A DNA stretch of 64,000 nucleotides from JBBCJR01 sp037190805 (GCA_037190805.1 JBBCJR010000007.1:62001-126000), one strand, 5' to 3'. Positions 8,701 through 18,128 are shown, counted from the first letter of the stretch. Program-made: numbers and translations. The notes: a model not told the origin generated them from the sequence alone.

Positions 8701-9333
8701 ATGGCCACCCACAGCATCGAAAACCGTCCTGCAAAACGCAAACCGGCTGCTCAGGCAAGAAGCGAAGCCATCGCCAAGGCCAGAGCCATCGCACCTGGTC
8801 TGGCCGCGCGTATCGGCAGCACGCCTAAAACCAGGTTTCGCGGCGATCCGGACATATTTGGCCGTCTGGTCGAGGATCATGATCGCCACCGCGCCCTGTT
8901 GGCGATGATCGAAGAAACCGAAGGCAAGTCACATGAGCGCCAGAGACTGTTTGAGGAATTGGTGAAGGAACTCAAATCCCACGCTGCGGCGGAAGAGCAG
9001 GCGCTCTGGTCCGTAGTGCTGCGCGATCCTGAAACCACCGATGATGCCCGTCACGCAATCGCGGAGCATAAGGAGATTGACGATATGCTCGCGGACCTTG
9101 CCGCGCGCGACATGGCGTCCTCTGGATGGCTGCGCCGCTTTGCCGGTCTCAAGGACGAGTATCTGCACCATATCCGTGAGGAGGAGCAGGAACAGTTCGC
9201 CGCGGCGGAGCAACATCTCCGGCAAACAGATGTTCGTTATATGCGCACCGTGTTCAATCGTCGAAAAAAGGAAGAAAAGGCAGCAACGAAGATCAAGAAG
9301 AAGATCAAGAAGAAGATCAGTCTGAAGGATTGA
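8701..9333 (+). CDS. Hemerythrin HHE domain protein
   Basis: A 210-residue protein with a hemerythrin-like four-helix bundle that carries a di-iron site. The metal-binding pattern is visible as DHDRHRALL, then HAAAEEQALW, AEHKEIDDML and EYLHHIREEEQEQF. The first 45 residues are basic and Ala-rich. The tail is strongly lysine-rich (KEEKAATKIKKKIKKK), which suggests binding to DNA, RNA or the membrane surface. The start has AGGA at suitable distance and the gene follows katE by 12 bases, so they form an operon. Such proteins sense or store oxygen, NO or iron; pairing with catalase points to oxidative-stress protection. Confidence 0.85.
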   Translation: MATHSIENRPAKRKPAAQARSEAIAKARAIAPGLAARIGSTPKTRFRGDPDIFGRLVEDHDRHRALLAMIEETEGKSHERQRLFEELVKELKSHAAAEEQALWSVVLRDPETTDDARHAIAEHKEIDDMLADLAARDMASSGWLRRFAGLKDEYLHHIREEEQEQFAAAEQHLRQTDVRYMRTVFNRRKKEEKAATKIKKKIKKKISLKD

Positions 9334-9338
9334 CCCGC

Positions 9339-9495
9339 ATGCCGGAGCGGAACGTATTCAAACATGTGGTGATTATCGGCACCGGACCGACCGAACTCTA
9401 TAGCTTCTTCATCAATTCAGACCGGTGCGCCGCTACACATCGCAATCCACGAACATGCGGCGGCCGCGGGCGGCGGCATGCCCTACAATGATTAG
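9339..9495 (+). pseudogene. Remnant of an FAD/NAD(P)-binding oxidoreductase gene
   Basis: The ATG at 9339 opens a frame reading MPERNVFKHVVIIGTGPTELY, a Rossmann FAD-binding start (GxGxxx). About 30 codons later the frame breaks; one base on, it continues as GAPLHIAIHEHAAAAGGGMPYND and then stops at TAG 9493-9495. This is the beginning of an FAD-NAD(P)-binding family protein, with the second strand of the Rossmann fold and the GGGMPYND segment intact. Everything beyond is missing. It begins six bases behind the hemerythrin gene and may have been the third gene of that stress operon. Confidence 0.7.
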
Positions 9496-9722
9496 GGTGC
9501 GGCGAAAGCTGGAAGTTAGCCGATGATTAGCTCGTCCGCCGCCGCCGACATAGCCGTCGTTTGAGCCGCCCGAACGCCTCCCCTTAAGTTGCCCTCTGTT
9601 TCAGCGGCGATACCGCCGACGCGATCGACCGAATTTGGGCCGTTTGCAGACAGTCAGCTATCCAGTGGGCGAAGCGTGAAAGCAGACACCGCCTTCCCTG
9701 CTTGTACCTGCGATAGCCTTGG

Positions 9723-10567
9723 CTACGCTTCTTCAGCCGAAGACTGCACGGCATGCTGCAAACTCCAGCGCATGACTATTTGGGCGCCGCAGCTACAAAT
9801 CATCGAACCATATTGGCCCTTGGGAAGCTTCTCAATATCTGCCCTCGGCACCCAGAGCTCGACGCCGCACTTGCATTTGACAGCCTCGCCTCTGCCCGTG
9901 AAATTGACTTCGTCGCTTTCGAGATCGACCTCCCAAGTCTCACTGCACTCAGGATTAACGCAGCTGATTACCTTTCCGCCGATGAGGCATTTCACCCTTC
10001 GTTGGTTGCGCGTACCGCATAGGCAATCGAATTTCACCTCCTTGCCCAAACCGGTCGAGAGCATTGTTCCGGCCGATATGCGGCTTATTTCGGCCAATGT
10101 GGCTTCGACCTTCTTCCGGACCGCCACAGGATCGCCGTAAGGCTTTACAGGGTCGCTTTTGTTGACCGGCAGGCTGACATGGAGCGTAACCTTCGAAAGG
10201 GCATTCCAAAGCTTCTGGAGATAGTTTGCCTTGAATCCGACCTGCGTTCCAACCGGAACATAGTCAAAAGCGTCATAATCTGCCGCTGTTTCTGGCGGAT
10301 TGTCGCTGGAGACTGGCTCGCGACTTATAGAGAGGGTAAAGGTCTCAGCTACAGCGGGATCGACCTCTTCGGCCAGTATCTTGATGACGTGCGCAGGCTG
10401 CCATCGCCGGATTTCATCATGCGAAATGTAATCATGCGTGACCCACGCTCATAACAAATGCGCTCGATCGCCAGTCGGCATTCAAGAGCCGCATAGGTCA
10501 GGCTGCGGGGCGACCCGTCAGCCAGATGGCCCTCGATTGTGTCGATGCTGCCCCTAAGGTCGATCAT
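9723..10567 (-). pseudogene. Frameshifted gene for a zinc-ribbon-like protein of unknown function
   Basis: Two overlapping minus-strand frames fit together as one protein of about 280 residues. The first starts at ATG 10567 (MIDLRGSIDTIEGHLADGS) and reads well to ERICYER; at about 10440-10452 the sense moves to the -1 frame, which continues without a stop (WVTHDYISHDEIRRWQPAHV ...) to 9723. The C-terminal part has four Cys pairs or singles (CLCG, CVNPEC, CKCG, CSCG), probably two zinc ribbons. The frame has no start codon of its own between the shift and a GTG at 10127. One lost base explains it; a sequencing error or programmed frameshift is possible. I do not recognise the function. It faces away from the GTPase operon, with a shared upstream region. 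Confidence 0.65.
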
Positions 10568-10884
10568 ATTGTAATCCCGGTATTAGGTTGGCTGCGGCAA
10601 TTCAAATGGCTGAAACGGGGCGGAGGCGCCTGATAGATCCAAGTTGAACATAATTAGGGACCACGACCGCGCCTTGCCATTGCGGAAATCTTATGTAGCG
10701 TGGGCGACGGGGGCAAAACTATATTCGAGAATTTCTGATACTCCCGCCGCTGCCCGCGATGCAGTAGGAGCGATGAGGTCAGGCCGCTTCATTCACGCAT
10801 CTCACACAAATAGGAAAAGACAAGAACCATAACTCGGATAGTTCAAGCACCCTATATTTACGACGAGGAATTTCGGGAGACTCA
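10568..10884. other. Intergenic region with divergent promoters, no gene seen
   Basis: This 317-base stretch separates the frameshifted zinc-ribbon gene (minus) from the GTPase-system operon (plus). It is more AT-rich than its surroundings and carries a TATATT at 10851-10856 and GGGAG just before the ATG at 10885. I see no convincing -35 element, operator or coding frame. Confidence 0.5.
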
Positions 10885-12252
10885 ATGCTTAGACTGGTAC
10901 ATCTTTCGGATATTCATTTCGGCCAGGAAAAGGATGGCGGCTGGCAGCCGCATGACGATGTGCGGCACGAGCTGCTCATCGACTTGAAGCACGTCCGCGA
11001 CACCAACCTTGTAAGTGGGCCCGCCGACCAGATCATCGTCACGGGAGATATCGCGCAAGCGGGCAAGGAATCCGAGTATAAGGTCGCCGCCTCCTGGATA
11101 AATAAAGCCCTGTTAATTGCGGGTGCCCCGCCATTGGCTGTAAAAGCCGTACCCGGCAACCATGATGTCGATCTTACGGTCCTCGGGGATGAAGAGAAGA
11201 CCCTGCAATCTGTTCTGAGAACAGCAGAGATCGAACTTGTCGAGACGCACATCGCGTTGCTGGCGGGAAAGGCTGAGAGTCCGGTCATCACGAAAATGAA
11301 TGACTACCGAAGCTTTGCCTATGCCTACGGAACTGATTTCGATAGCTATTCCTATCCCGTCACCGTGTCGCATCACGACTTCGGTTCCCGGAAACTGCGC
11401 TTCTTCGGCCTCTGCACACCGATCCTTTCGGACCGAAACGACAGGGAAGGCAATCTGTTTTTGAGCGGCGGCCAGTATCGTATACCGCGCGAAGAGGGCA
11501 GCATAGACATCGTGTTCATGCACCATCCGCCGCACTGGCTACGTGATCAGGAGAAGATCGAGGACTATCTGAATTCTCGCGCAAGGGTGCTCATGACCGG
11601 ACACGAGCATTCGCCGACGATCGACGTGATCACCCATAAGACAGGTTTCCAGCAACTCAGGCTAGCGGCGGGTGCGACGAATCCTCCCAAAACCGGCGAT
11701 GGTTTCGAGTACAGCTATAGCTGGCTCGAGTTCGATATCGAGCAGGAAGGCGGTCGCGACTTCCTTTCGGTTACCTGCTATCCCCGCATATGGTCGAAAG
11801 CCGAAACGCGTTTCGTTGCTGATACAGTCAGGGGTGGAGGGTCGGATCGCATTACGCATCGCCTTGATTGCGGCGCCTTGCCAGCCGTTGCACATGTCGG
11901 CGCGGCGCCAAAGATCCAGGTCGGCGGCGTCGAGGCGCCCGACACCATGTCCGCGGAGCTTCTGTCGCTTCCCGACACGGACGAGGCGGTACAGGATATG
12001 ACGCTACCAAACGCCTTTGAAGAGCTCCGCCTCCTTTTCTGGCAGCGGCTCACGCAGAGCGAGCGCGTCGAGATCTTGATCGGGCTGGGTCTTCTGACCG
12101 AGGCCGCGAGGACGAGGCTTCCTAACTCCATTGAACGCAAGGCGTTCGAGGACGCGAGTCAGACCGGGAAGCTCGGGCAATTATGGGACAAGACGATGGC
12201 GGTCCTGCCCGCCAGCGATCGTAGAGACAATCCGTTTGGAGCAGATGTATGA
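10885..12252 (+). CDS. Calcineurin-like metallophosphoesterase of the GTPase-associated system
   Basis: A 455-residue protein with the full metallophosphoesterase signature: DIH at residues 9-11, GD at 54-55, GNHD at 91-94, MHH at 212-214 and GHEH at 239-242. The two-metal active site is therefore intact, and it could cleave nucleotides, cyclic nucleotides or nucleic acids. The last 130 residues are helical and outside the catalytic fold. It is the first gene of a five-gene operon and overlaps the next gene by ATGA. Phosphoesterases of this type are recurrent effectors in prokaryotic conflict systems, and that role is inferred here from the neighbours. GGGAG precedes the start. Confidence 0.85.
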   Translation: MLRLVHLSDIHFGQEKDGGWQPHDDVRHELLIDLKHVRDTNLVSGPADQIIVTGDIAQAGKESEYKVAASWINKALLIAGAPPLAVKAVPGNHDVDLTVLGDEEKTLQSVLRTAEIELVETHIALLAGKAESPVITKMNDYRSFAYAYGTDFDSYSYPVTVSHHDFGSRKLRFFGLCTPILSDRNDREGNLFLSGGQYRIPREEGSIDIVFMHHPPHWLRDQEKIEDYLNSRARVLMTGHEHSPTIDVITHKTGFQQLRLAAGATNPPKTGDGFEYSYSWLEFDIEQEGGRDFLSVTCYPRIWSKAETRFVADTVRGGGSDRITHRLDCGALPAVAHVGAAPKIQVGGVEAPDTMSAELLSLPDTDEAVQDMTLPNAFEELRLLFWQRLTQSERVEILIGLGLLTEAARTRLPNSIERKAFEDASQTGKLGQLWDKTMAVLPASDRRDNPFGADV

Positions 12253-13298
12253 GCGGGAATATCGGGGCGTGGTATCGGGGTGCAGCGATCGGTAATGACG
12301 AAGAACGGCTGACTCACAGGAGAAGTGCAAGTGTCGCTCTCGCAGCAGCGATCGAGAAGATGCCGCCGCGCGATGTCGCCGGCGTGGCCGCTTACGGCCT
12401 AGGTATTCTTACCGGATCGGGCGCCTCATCGCCTTTTTCAGCTGCCGTCATCGAGACCATGCAGGGACCTCAGCCGTCATTGAGCGCCGATGACGCCGAA
12501 ATCGAGAATGACGCGCGGATCTGCACGCTCGCGGCGATCGAGAAGATGATCGCGGACCGGACCGCCAAATCCAGCCGGCTGACCCGCAAGGAGCCCGCGA
12601 TCGTCGCGGCTGAGGCAATCGTGTGCGCGGCGCGGATGAGGGAGGTTTCAGCGGGCAGCGACCTCGCGACCAAGCTCGGAGAACTCATCGCTGCAGCTGA
12701 GGCCCTTCTCGCACAGATCGACGAAACGAGACGAAGCCGGCGGGCGGCGAAGCCGGCCCTTACGGCATTGAAGGCAGCAACCGATCTCGAAGTGCTGAAG
12801 ACCGAGGCCGCAAAGGCAATCGAAGTCGTCTGGACGGACTCGCATCTTGACCGGGAGGAGCTTCAGGCCCTCTGGTGGGTTTTCAGCGGCTTCTCGCCAA
12901 CGCTACTCGAGGGCTATGAGGCGATGACCAAAGCGAAGGCGGCGGTCGTGTCAGGAGCAGATCTTGCCGGACTTCTGGAATGGCCTGGTACCAAAGCTTT
13001 TGCCGAGCTTGCGACCAGGGCAAGCGGAGCGATGCTCCACGCACCGGCGGAAGTCGGCGTCGATGGTGTTTTGGCGGCCCTGACGGAGGACGAACTGGCT
13101 CCCCTCACCCGAGGAGCCGCGAGCAGCGATTATCCCGACCTTGATGTTCTGCTGCCGCTCAGCGCGGCGGCATTTGTGACGAAAGCCGGCGGAGACAGTG
13201 CAAGCGCTCTCGCCGGCCTGCGCAAAAACCTGACCCATGCCGATCTCGCTCGCCAAAGCTTCGCGGAATGCAGCCTCCTGAGGGTCGTCCGTGGCTGA
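12249..13298 (+). CDS. All-helical GTPase-associated protein (GASH-like)
   Basis: A 349-residue protein rich in Ala, Leu and Glu, predicted from its pattern to be almost entirely alpha-helical, with no Cys-rich or catalytic motif. Its position directly before two GTPase genes and its composition match the family named GASH, for GTPase-associated system helical domain, in computational surveys of conflict systems. Conserved-looking segments include DREELQALWWVFSGFS at about residues 198-213 and a Leu-rich end (FAECSLLRVVRG). It overlaps the phosphoesterase gene by four bases and the following GTPase gene by eight. It may act as an adaptor between the GTPases and the effector. The family call rests on context and memory. 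Confidence 0.65.
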   Translation: MSGNIGAWYRGAAIGNDEERLTHRRSASVALAAAIEKMPPRDVAGVAAYGLGILTGSGASSPFSAAVIETMQGPQPSLSADDAEIENDARICTLAAIEKMIADRTAKSSRLTRKEPAIVAAEAIVCAARMREVSAGSDLATKLGELIAAAEALLAQIDETRRSRRAAKPALTALKAATDLEVLKTEAAKAIEVVWTDSHLDREELQALWWVFSGFSPTLLEGYEAMTKAKAAVVSGADLAGLLEWPGTKAFAELATRASGAMLHAPAEVGVDGVLAALTEDELAPLTRGAASSDYPDLDVLLPLSAAAFVTKAGGDSASALAGLRKNLTHADLARQSFAECSLLRVVRG

Positions 13299-14340
13299 GC
13301 GTGCGATCGCCTGCGATTATGACGGATGCACAATCGTGGAGTTCGGCGTCTGCGCCCGCACCGGTGAGCAGTCTCCCTGCGAGCACGCCACGCTCGGCAT
13401 CGTCGAGGACGTAGAGGAAGGTTCGTCGGAACCGGACGAGACTGCGTCCGTCCCCGCGGAACACGTGACGAAAGTGGAGGAGCCGCAAGCTGACGGCGAC
13501 GGCGAGACCGGTCTCTATTCCGGAGAGGAGCTTGGCGTCGAAGAGCTTGCACCACTCATCGACGAGATGCCCTCGAGGGTCGTAGCCATTTTGGGCGAAC
13601 AGGACGCGGGGAAGACCTGTCTGCTGGTCTGCCTTTATCTGATGATCATGTCGGGAGATCTCGAGGACGCGGGTTTCCTGTTCGCGGGGAGCAGGACATT
13701 GCCCGGTTTCGAATCCCGGGCGAGATCGGGTCGCCGCTGGGCGGACGTGAAGCCCGAACGCATGTCCGTACGCACCACCCTCGGCGAAGGCCGTGGCGCG
13801 GGTTTCATGCATCTCGACCTGATCGAAATCGAAGGACGAATCCGGCATCGCCTGCTCATGTCCGACATTCCGGGTGAATGGACGAACAATTTCATCGATA
13901 GCGAGGCAAAGGCCGAGCGCCTCGCCTTTGTGAAGCACTCCGACGCCATTCTCATAACGGTTGACGGTCGAAACCTTTCAGGCGTCCGCCGTTTCGCCGA
14001 GGTCGAAAAGAATAACACTCTGATCGATCGTCTCGCCGCGATGGTCGGGGGCCGCAAGCCGCCAGTGCGCATCCTGGCGACGCGCGCGGACATGATCGGG
14101 GCGGAGAACCCTCCCGGCCTTACCGAGATCGTCGACTATGCACGGGAGCAAGGATTTGAGTGCGAGGGGATGATGCTGGCGACCTATTCGGGAAATGCCG
14201 ATACCCCGAGTGGCACGGGCGTAATCGCATTGCTCCGGTTTCTCCTCGAAAATTCCACCCTGGCGTCCCATAATTCACCGACAGCCGGAATGCCTACCCG
14301 GCTCTTCGGCTGGCTGCCCGCAATGACTGCGAGGACGTAA
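13291..14340 (+). CDS. TRAFAC-like GTPase with N-terminal Cys cluster (double-GTPase system, DO-GTPase2-like)
   Basis: A 349-residue GTPase starting at GTG 13291. The P-loop is GEQDAGKT at residues 102-109, switch II/G3 is DIPGEW from residue 192, and the G4 position reads TRAD (264-267) in place of NKxD. The first 30 residues hold four cysteines (8, 13, 21, 30), likely a zinc knuckle, and residues 35-85 are an acidic, disordered linker. It is followed by a second, different GTPase gene with a one-base overlap. I associate it with the DO-GTPase2 family of paired GTPases in predicted defence systems. The Cys cluster could recognise a partner or nucleic acid. Confidence 0.75.
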   Translation: MAERAIACDYDGCTIVEFGVCARTGEQSPCEHATLGIVEDVEEGSSEPDETASVPAEHVTKVEEPQADGDGETGLYSGEELGVEELAPLIDEMPSRVVAILGEQDAGKTCLLVCLYLMIMSGDLEDAGFLFAGSRTLPGFESRARSGRRWADVKPERMSVRTTLGEGRGAGFMHLDLIEIEGRIRHRLLMSDIPGEWTNNFIDSEAKAERLAFVKHSDAILITVDGRNLSGVRRFAEVEKNNTLIDRLAAMVGGRKPPVRILATRADMIGAENPPGLTEIVDYAREQGFECEGMMLATYSGNADTPSGTGVIALLRFLLENSTLASHNSPTAGMPTRLFGWLPAMTART

Positions 14341-15200
14341 TGAGCGAGCCAACGGTTCTCTTCATCGGCGCGCCGGGCGCCGGTAAATCCAACTATCTGT
14401 TCAGGCTCTGGCTCGCCCTCCGCGACAACCGGCAACGTTCGATCGTGCGTGACGGCAATCCCGCCGAGCTGCAATATCTGAACGATGGCGTGAAACGGCA
14501 GCTTGAAGGCCATTTCGCCGACCATACTTCGATGGGCGTCCGCGAGCGCATTGCTATACCGCTCAAGGTCAACGGCGCCGCCGCCTCGCTTACCGTCCCC
14601 GACCGGCCGGGCGAGGATTGGAATAAATTCTACGAACGACGCCGCTTTCCGACCGATTGGCTCGATCTAATCCGCGAAACCACAAGCTGCCTTGTCTTCG
14701 TGCCCGCCGTCGGCACGGATGCACCGTTTGACTGGATGAACATCCAGCGCTTTCAGGGCGCTGGCGCGAACCTTGGCACGAAGGCAGACCTGCGCGATGC
14801 ACCGCCGCCCACACAGATAGTTGTGGCGGACACAATACAGCTTCTTCAGGCCCAGTTTCGGGAATCGGTTGGCACCGGACATGTACCTCGGATCGGGATC
14901 GTCATCACGGCGTGGGACATGCTTCCTGCCGAGCAGCAAGCCGCGGGACCGCTTGAGCACCTGCGCGCGGAACATAAGCTGCTCTATGACTTCATCTCGG
15001 CAAATCGCGAGCGGTTCCGCATTGAGACCTTCGGGATTACGCTCTATGGCGGTGACCTTAAAAATGAGGAATTCAAAAAGGATTTCGGGGACAAACATCC
15101 GCGAGAGCGCGGCGCAGTCTGGCACCAGCTGAACGGCGTCGTCGAATGTTCCGACGATCTGGTACTTCCGATAGCTTGGGCACTCGGCGCGGGGACATGA
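14340..15200 (+). CDS. TRAFAC-like GTPase (double-GTPase system, DO-GTPase1-like)
   Basis: A 286-residue GTPase with a textbook P-loop GAPGAGKS at residues 10-17, a G3 motif DRPG at 88-91 and a G4-like TAWD at 190-193. It has no membrane segment or extra domain. It starts inside the stop codon of the preceding GTPase gene (TAATG) and its own stop overlaps the next start (ATGA), so both GTPases and the large downstream protein are made in coupled fashion. The two GTPases differ enough in sequence to be separate families, as in the predicted DO-GTPase1/DO-GTPase2 pairs. A heterodimer that senses infection and releases an effector is a reasonable but untested idea. Confidence 0.75.
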   Translation: MSEPTVLFIGAPGAGKSNYLFRLWLALRDNRQRSIVRDGNPAELQYLNDGVKRQLEGHFADHTSMGVRERIAIPLKVNGAAASLTVPDRPGEDWNKFYERRRFPTDWLDLIRETTSCLVFVPAVGTDAPFDWMNIQRFQGAGANLGTKADLRDAPPPTQIVVADTIQLLQAQFRESVGTGHVPRIGIVITAWDMLPAEQQAAGPLEHLRAEHKLLYDFISANRERFRIETFGITLYGGDLKNEEFKKDFGDKHPRERGAVWHQLNGVVECSDDLVLPIAWALGAGT

Positions 15201-17875
15201 CCTCTAAGCATATGTTCCACCAGACAGTCCACGGCTACGCTCGTGGGCATGAATTGCTCGCGGCCAGTTGCAAGCTCGACCTTGTCGACGCGGACGAGAT
15301 GCTCCGGATCAGCGACTTGTCCGGATCTCCGGTCGCCTCGTCATTTGCACCCTATCTGACCCTCTATCCGCTCCCCAGTGGAACAGGCTATTGCATCGCG
15401 AGGACATGGCTCGATCCCGAAGCAACGCGGGATGGCTGCGTTCTTACCCATACGCTGATCGTTCCCATGGACATGTGGCTCGCAGGCGTACCCGCAACAC
15501 AGCTTGCGAATAACATCCGGTTTCCCGAACGGAACCGTCTCGGCGACTACAGCGAGCCTGCGGTTCTCGTCACCGACCCCGGCGAACCCGCTCCCAGCGG
15601 CATTCGGAACCCGGTAAATCCGGAGATCGAGGATTTCTCGGCCCGCTTCTTCGTGCTCGATCGCACGCCCGTCGTATGGCCCATGTCGAACGGCATGGAG
15701 GACAGCGAACAGGTGACCCTTCGCACAGCGGATTTTCTGTGGCCGAGCGCCAGAGCGCGGTTTGCGGCTTGCACCTATGCGTTGCAGCCACGCTATCTTT
15801 CCGATCGGCCATTCGAACTCATGTTTGTGCCTATGGGGGCAATGGGCCGGTTCAGCGCGATCCCCGAAGCCAATATCGTTTCGTCCGCAGCGGCGGATCC
15901 GAAGATCGCCCATGCCCGGCAAAGCGCGGTGGCGACGGTCGTGAACCAGAGCCTGCGCGGTGAGCACAATATCGTGTCGGACATGCTGCATCACTTTGGC
16001 AAGGACTTGCCTCCTGACCGGGACGCGTTGATGCGTCTCGTCCGCATCGTCGAACTGGACCGGCAGGCCGAACAAAATCCTAAAGCCCATCTTGCCGCGC
16101 TCGACCTATGGATGGCTCTCGCCCCGTCACCTGACATGGCGGTCAAGCCCAAGACCGATGGCTTCAACAAAGCACTGGCCGCGGCCGATATGCTGGATGG
16201 TGCGGCGAGAGTAGAGTATCTCGCCTCGCTTGCGCAGCGTCTTCGGCGCCCGTCGATGCATGCGGCGCGCCGGGCGATCAGCCAGCTTGGGCCGGAAGTA
16301 GAAGCAGCCGCCCGTCGCGATCCAGTCGCCGCGGTGGATCTTCTAAGCAACCTGAAGAGCCCGCCCGCAATACTTGTTTCGGCGGCGTCGCGAGCACTAC
16401 TCGACAACGCAGCGCCGGCCCTGCTGGACTATGCGCTGAAATCGGTGGCTCCGACCATCGGGCGAAAGCTCCTGACCTATTCTCCGGCACTCGCCGAAAA
16501 GACTGTCAGAAGCGCCGACGAAGCCGCCGTCACGCCCGAAGCGCTGGCCAAGCTGAATGGCTGGCTAGCGAAATTGTCCCCGCGAGCCCGCCGGAACCTC
16601 TTGCGGCTCTTGCTAGATCATCCGGCAATCCTCGCAAACGACGAACTGGCGGTTGCTACGATCGAAGCAGCGACTGCCGATGATCTCGAAAAGATCCTCT
16701 CGCTCCCCCGTTCCACGCATTGGCCGCTCGGACCGAAGGCGACGCAATCGATACGCTTGTTAGCGGCGGCAGATCCCGGCCGGGTCACCACCTATTTTGT
16801 CGAACGGGGAATCGCGAACGCAAGCGACGTTCAGGTTTGCGCGGACGTCGTGTCAGATCCCGCGCAGCTGCTATCGATCCTCGAAGCGGCCATCAGCGAC
16901 GGGAAGGTCGAGCTCGGCGGAAAATTGCTCGCCGCAGCGCTGAAGGGCGGGATCGGAAAGAGTCTCTCCACCGAGCAAACGCTTCGCGCCATTTCGGTAC
17001 TCTCGCGGACGGACCAGTGGAACGACGAGCTTCTCCTTCCCTTGGTCCAGAGGCTCTCGGCAGAACAGGCACTAGAGCTACCGATCAACGGCTTCGCAAA
17101 GGCGGGCGCGAACCGAACAGCCGCGGCCGCGCGGCTCAAGGCATTCGAGGCCGCCGTCTCCCGTCATCTCGCCGGTCGGATGCCTGTCGACGAATTCCGC
17201 GGCTGGATTGCGGAGCGCGACCGCGCCCAGCAGTTGACAAGGTCCGAAATTAGAGGGCTCAGCAAAACAATCATTGCTGCGAGCGCAAAGAGGCCGGCGG
17301 CCGCCACATGGCAAAGCCTCTCGGGAATATCCCCGTTCCTAGTGCGCTCCGATCAGCAGTCTATTCCCGAGATCATCCGCGACACTTTCGAGAAAACGCG
17401 CGCGAAGATGGACCTCGCCTCGGCGACCTCGTGGGTCCAACTGATTGCGGCGATAGACACCCGATCGCGCCAGGTGCGCTTCGAGACCTATGTTCTGTCG
17501 CTTCGCCTCGCCTCGCTCGAACCGCGCAAGCCGCTCGGCGCGATCGCGGTCGAATGCTTTCCCCTATTTTACGATTCTGTTCCGGCAGCGAGACAGTCCT
17601 TCCGCCTTCTCGATCCGTTCGGCCTATTCGACGAACCGGATCGCCGAAAGGACGCCCGGCACGAATTGATATCCCACTTTCTTGCTTCGGATTGGGATCC
17701 CGCCGACTTGGCGCTCACTGCCCGGCGGTCGGGCATCGTCGGAAAAACTGCCGAGCGCCTTTTGAAGACCGGGCAACGTTCCTATCTGGACCGGATGATC
17801 AGTCGACTGAAGGCCCGTGGACAGAACGATCTGGCCCGCGACCTCGGTAACGCAGCAAAAACCGCCAAGCGCTAA
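15197..17875 (+). CDS. GTPase-associated protein 1 (GAP1-like), large helical protein
   Basis: An 892-residue protein, last gene of the operon. The start at 15197 overlaps the previous stop as ATGA; an earlier in-frame start would be internal to the GTPase gene. Its first 130 residues contain QTVHGYARGHELLA, DLSGS, a YPLPSG stretch and a CVLTHTLIV strand, which I recognise as the N-terminal domain (type N1) of GAP1, a family defined by co-occurrence with paired GTPases. The remaining 700 residues are helical repeats, mostly Leu/Ala/Arg, suited to a scaffold or GTPase-binding platform. No catalytic motif or membrane segment is seen. The molecular function is unknown. The operon ends here, and a convergent TIR gene follows after 253 bases. 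Confidence 0.75.
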   Translation: MTSKHMFHQTVHGYARGHELLAASCKLDLVDADEMLRISDLSGSPVASSFAPYLTLYPLPSGTGYCIARTWLDPEATRDGCVLTHTLIVPMDMWLAGVPATQLANNIRFPERNRLGDYSEPAVLVTDPGEPAPSGIRNPVNPEIEDFSARFFVLDRTPVVWPMSNGMEDSEQVTLRTADFLWPSARARFAACTYALQPRYLSDRPFELMFVPMGAMGRFSAIPEANIVSSAAADPKIAHARQSAVATVVNQSLRGEHNIVSDMLHHFGKDLPPDRDALMRLVRIVELDRQAEQNPKAHLAALDLWMALAPSPDMAVKPKTDGFNKALAAADMLDGAARVEYLASLAQRLRRPSMHAARRAISQLGPEVEAAARRDPVAAVDLLSNLKSPPAILVSAASRALLDNAAPALLDYALKSVAPTIGRKLLTYSPALAEKTVRSADEAAVTPEALAKLNGWLAKLSPRARRNLLRLLLDHPAILANDELAVATIEAATADDLEKILSLPRSTHWPLGPKATQSIRLLAAADPGRVTTYFVERGIANASDVQVCADVVSDPAQLLSILEAAISDGKVELGGKLLAAALKGGIGKSLSTEQTLRAISVLSRTDQWNDELLLPLVQRLSAEQALELPINGFAKAGANRTAAAARLKAFEAAVSRHLAGRMPVDEFRGWIAERDRAQQLTRSEIRGLSKTIIAASAKRPAAATWQSLSGISPFLVRSDQQSIPEIIRDTFEKTRAKMDLASATSWVQLIAAIDTRSRQVRFETYVLSLRLASLEPRKPLGAIAVECFPLFYDSVPAARQSFRLLDPFGLFDEPDRRKDARHELISHFLASDWDPADLALTARRSGIVGKTAERLLKTGQRSYLDRMISRLKARGQNDLARDLGNAAKTAKR

Positions 17876-18128
17876 CGGCCGTTCTCCCGCCAAAGCTCTC
17901 CGCCAGGCTTCAGGTCTTACCCTATAACGGTGCGGTGAAGCCGTTCCGTCGTCAGTGTCGCCTTCCGGTCTTGTGTGCTGATTCCGAAGAGTGAGATCTC
18001 CTTTGAGAGATCCGCGGACAATCGTTGCGGAGCAAGCTAGAGAAGATCCGTTTAGCAGCATGAATCATGACAGAAATTAGGACAGCCGCCTCATGGCTTG
18101 GCAGCTGTCGGGTCTACGCGAGTGGGCT

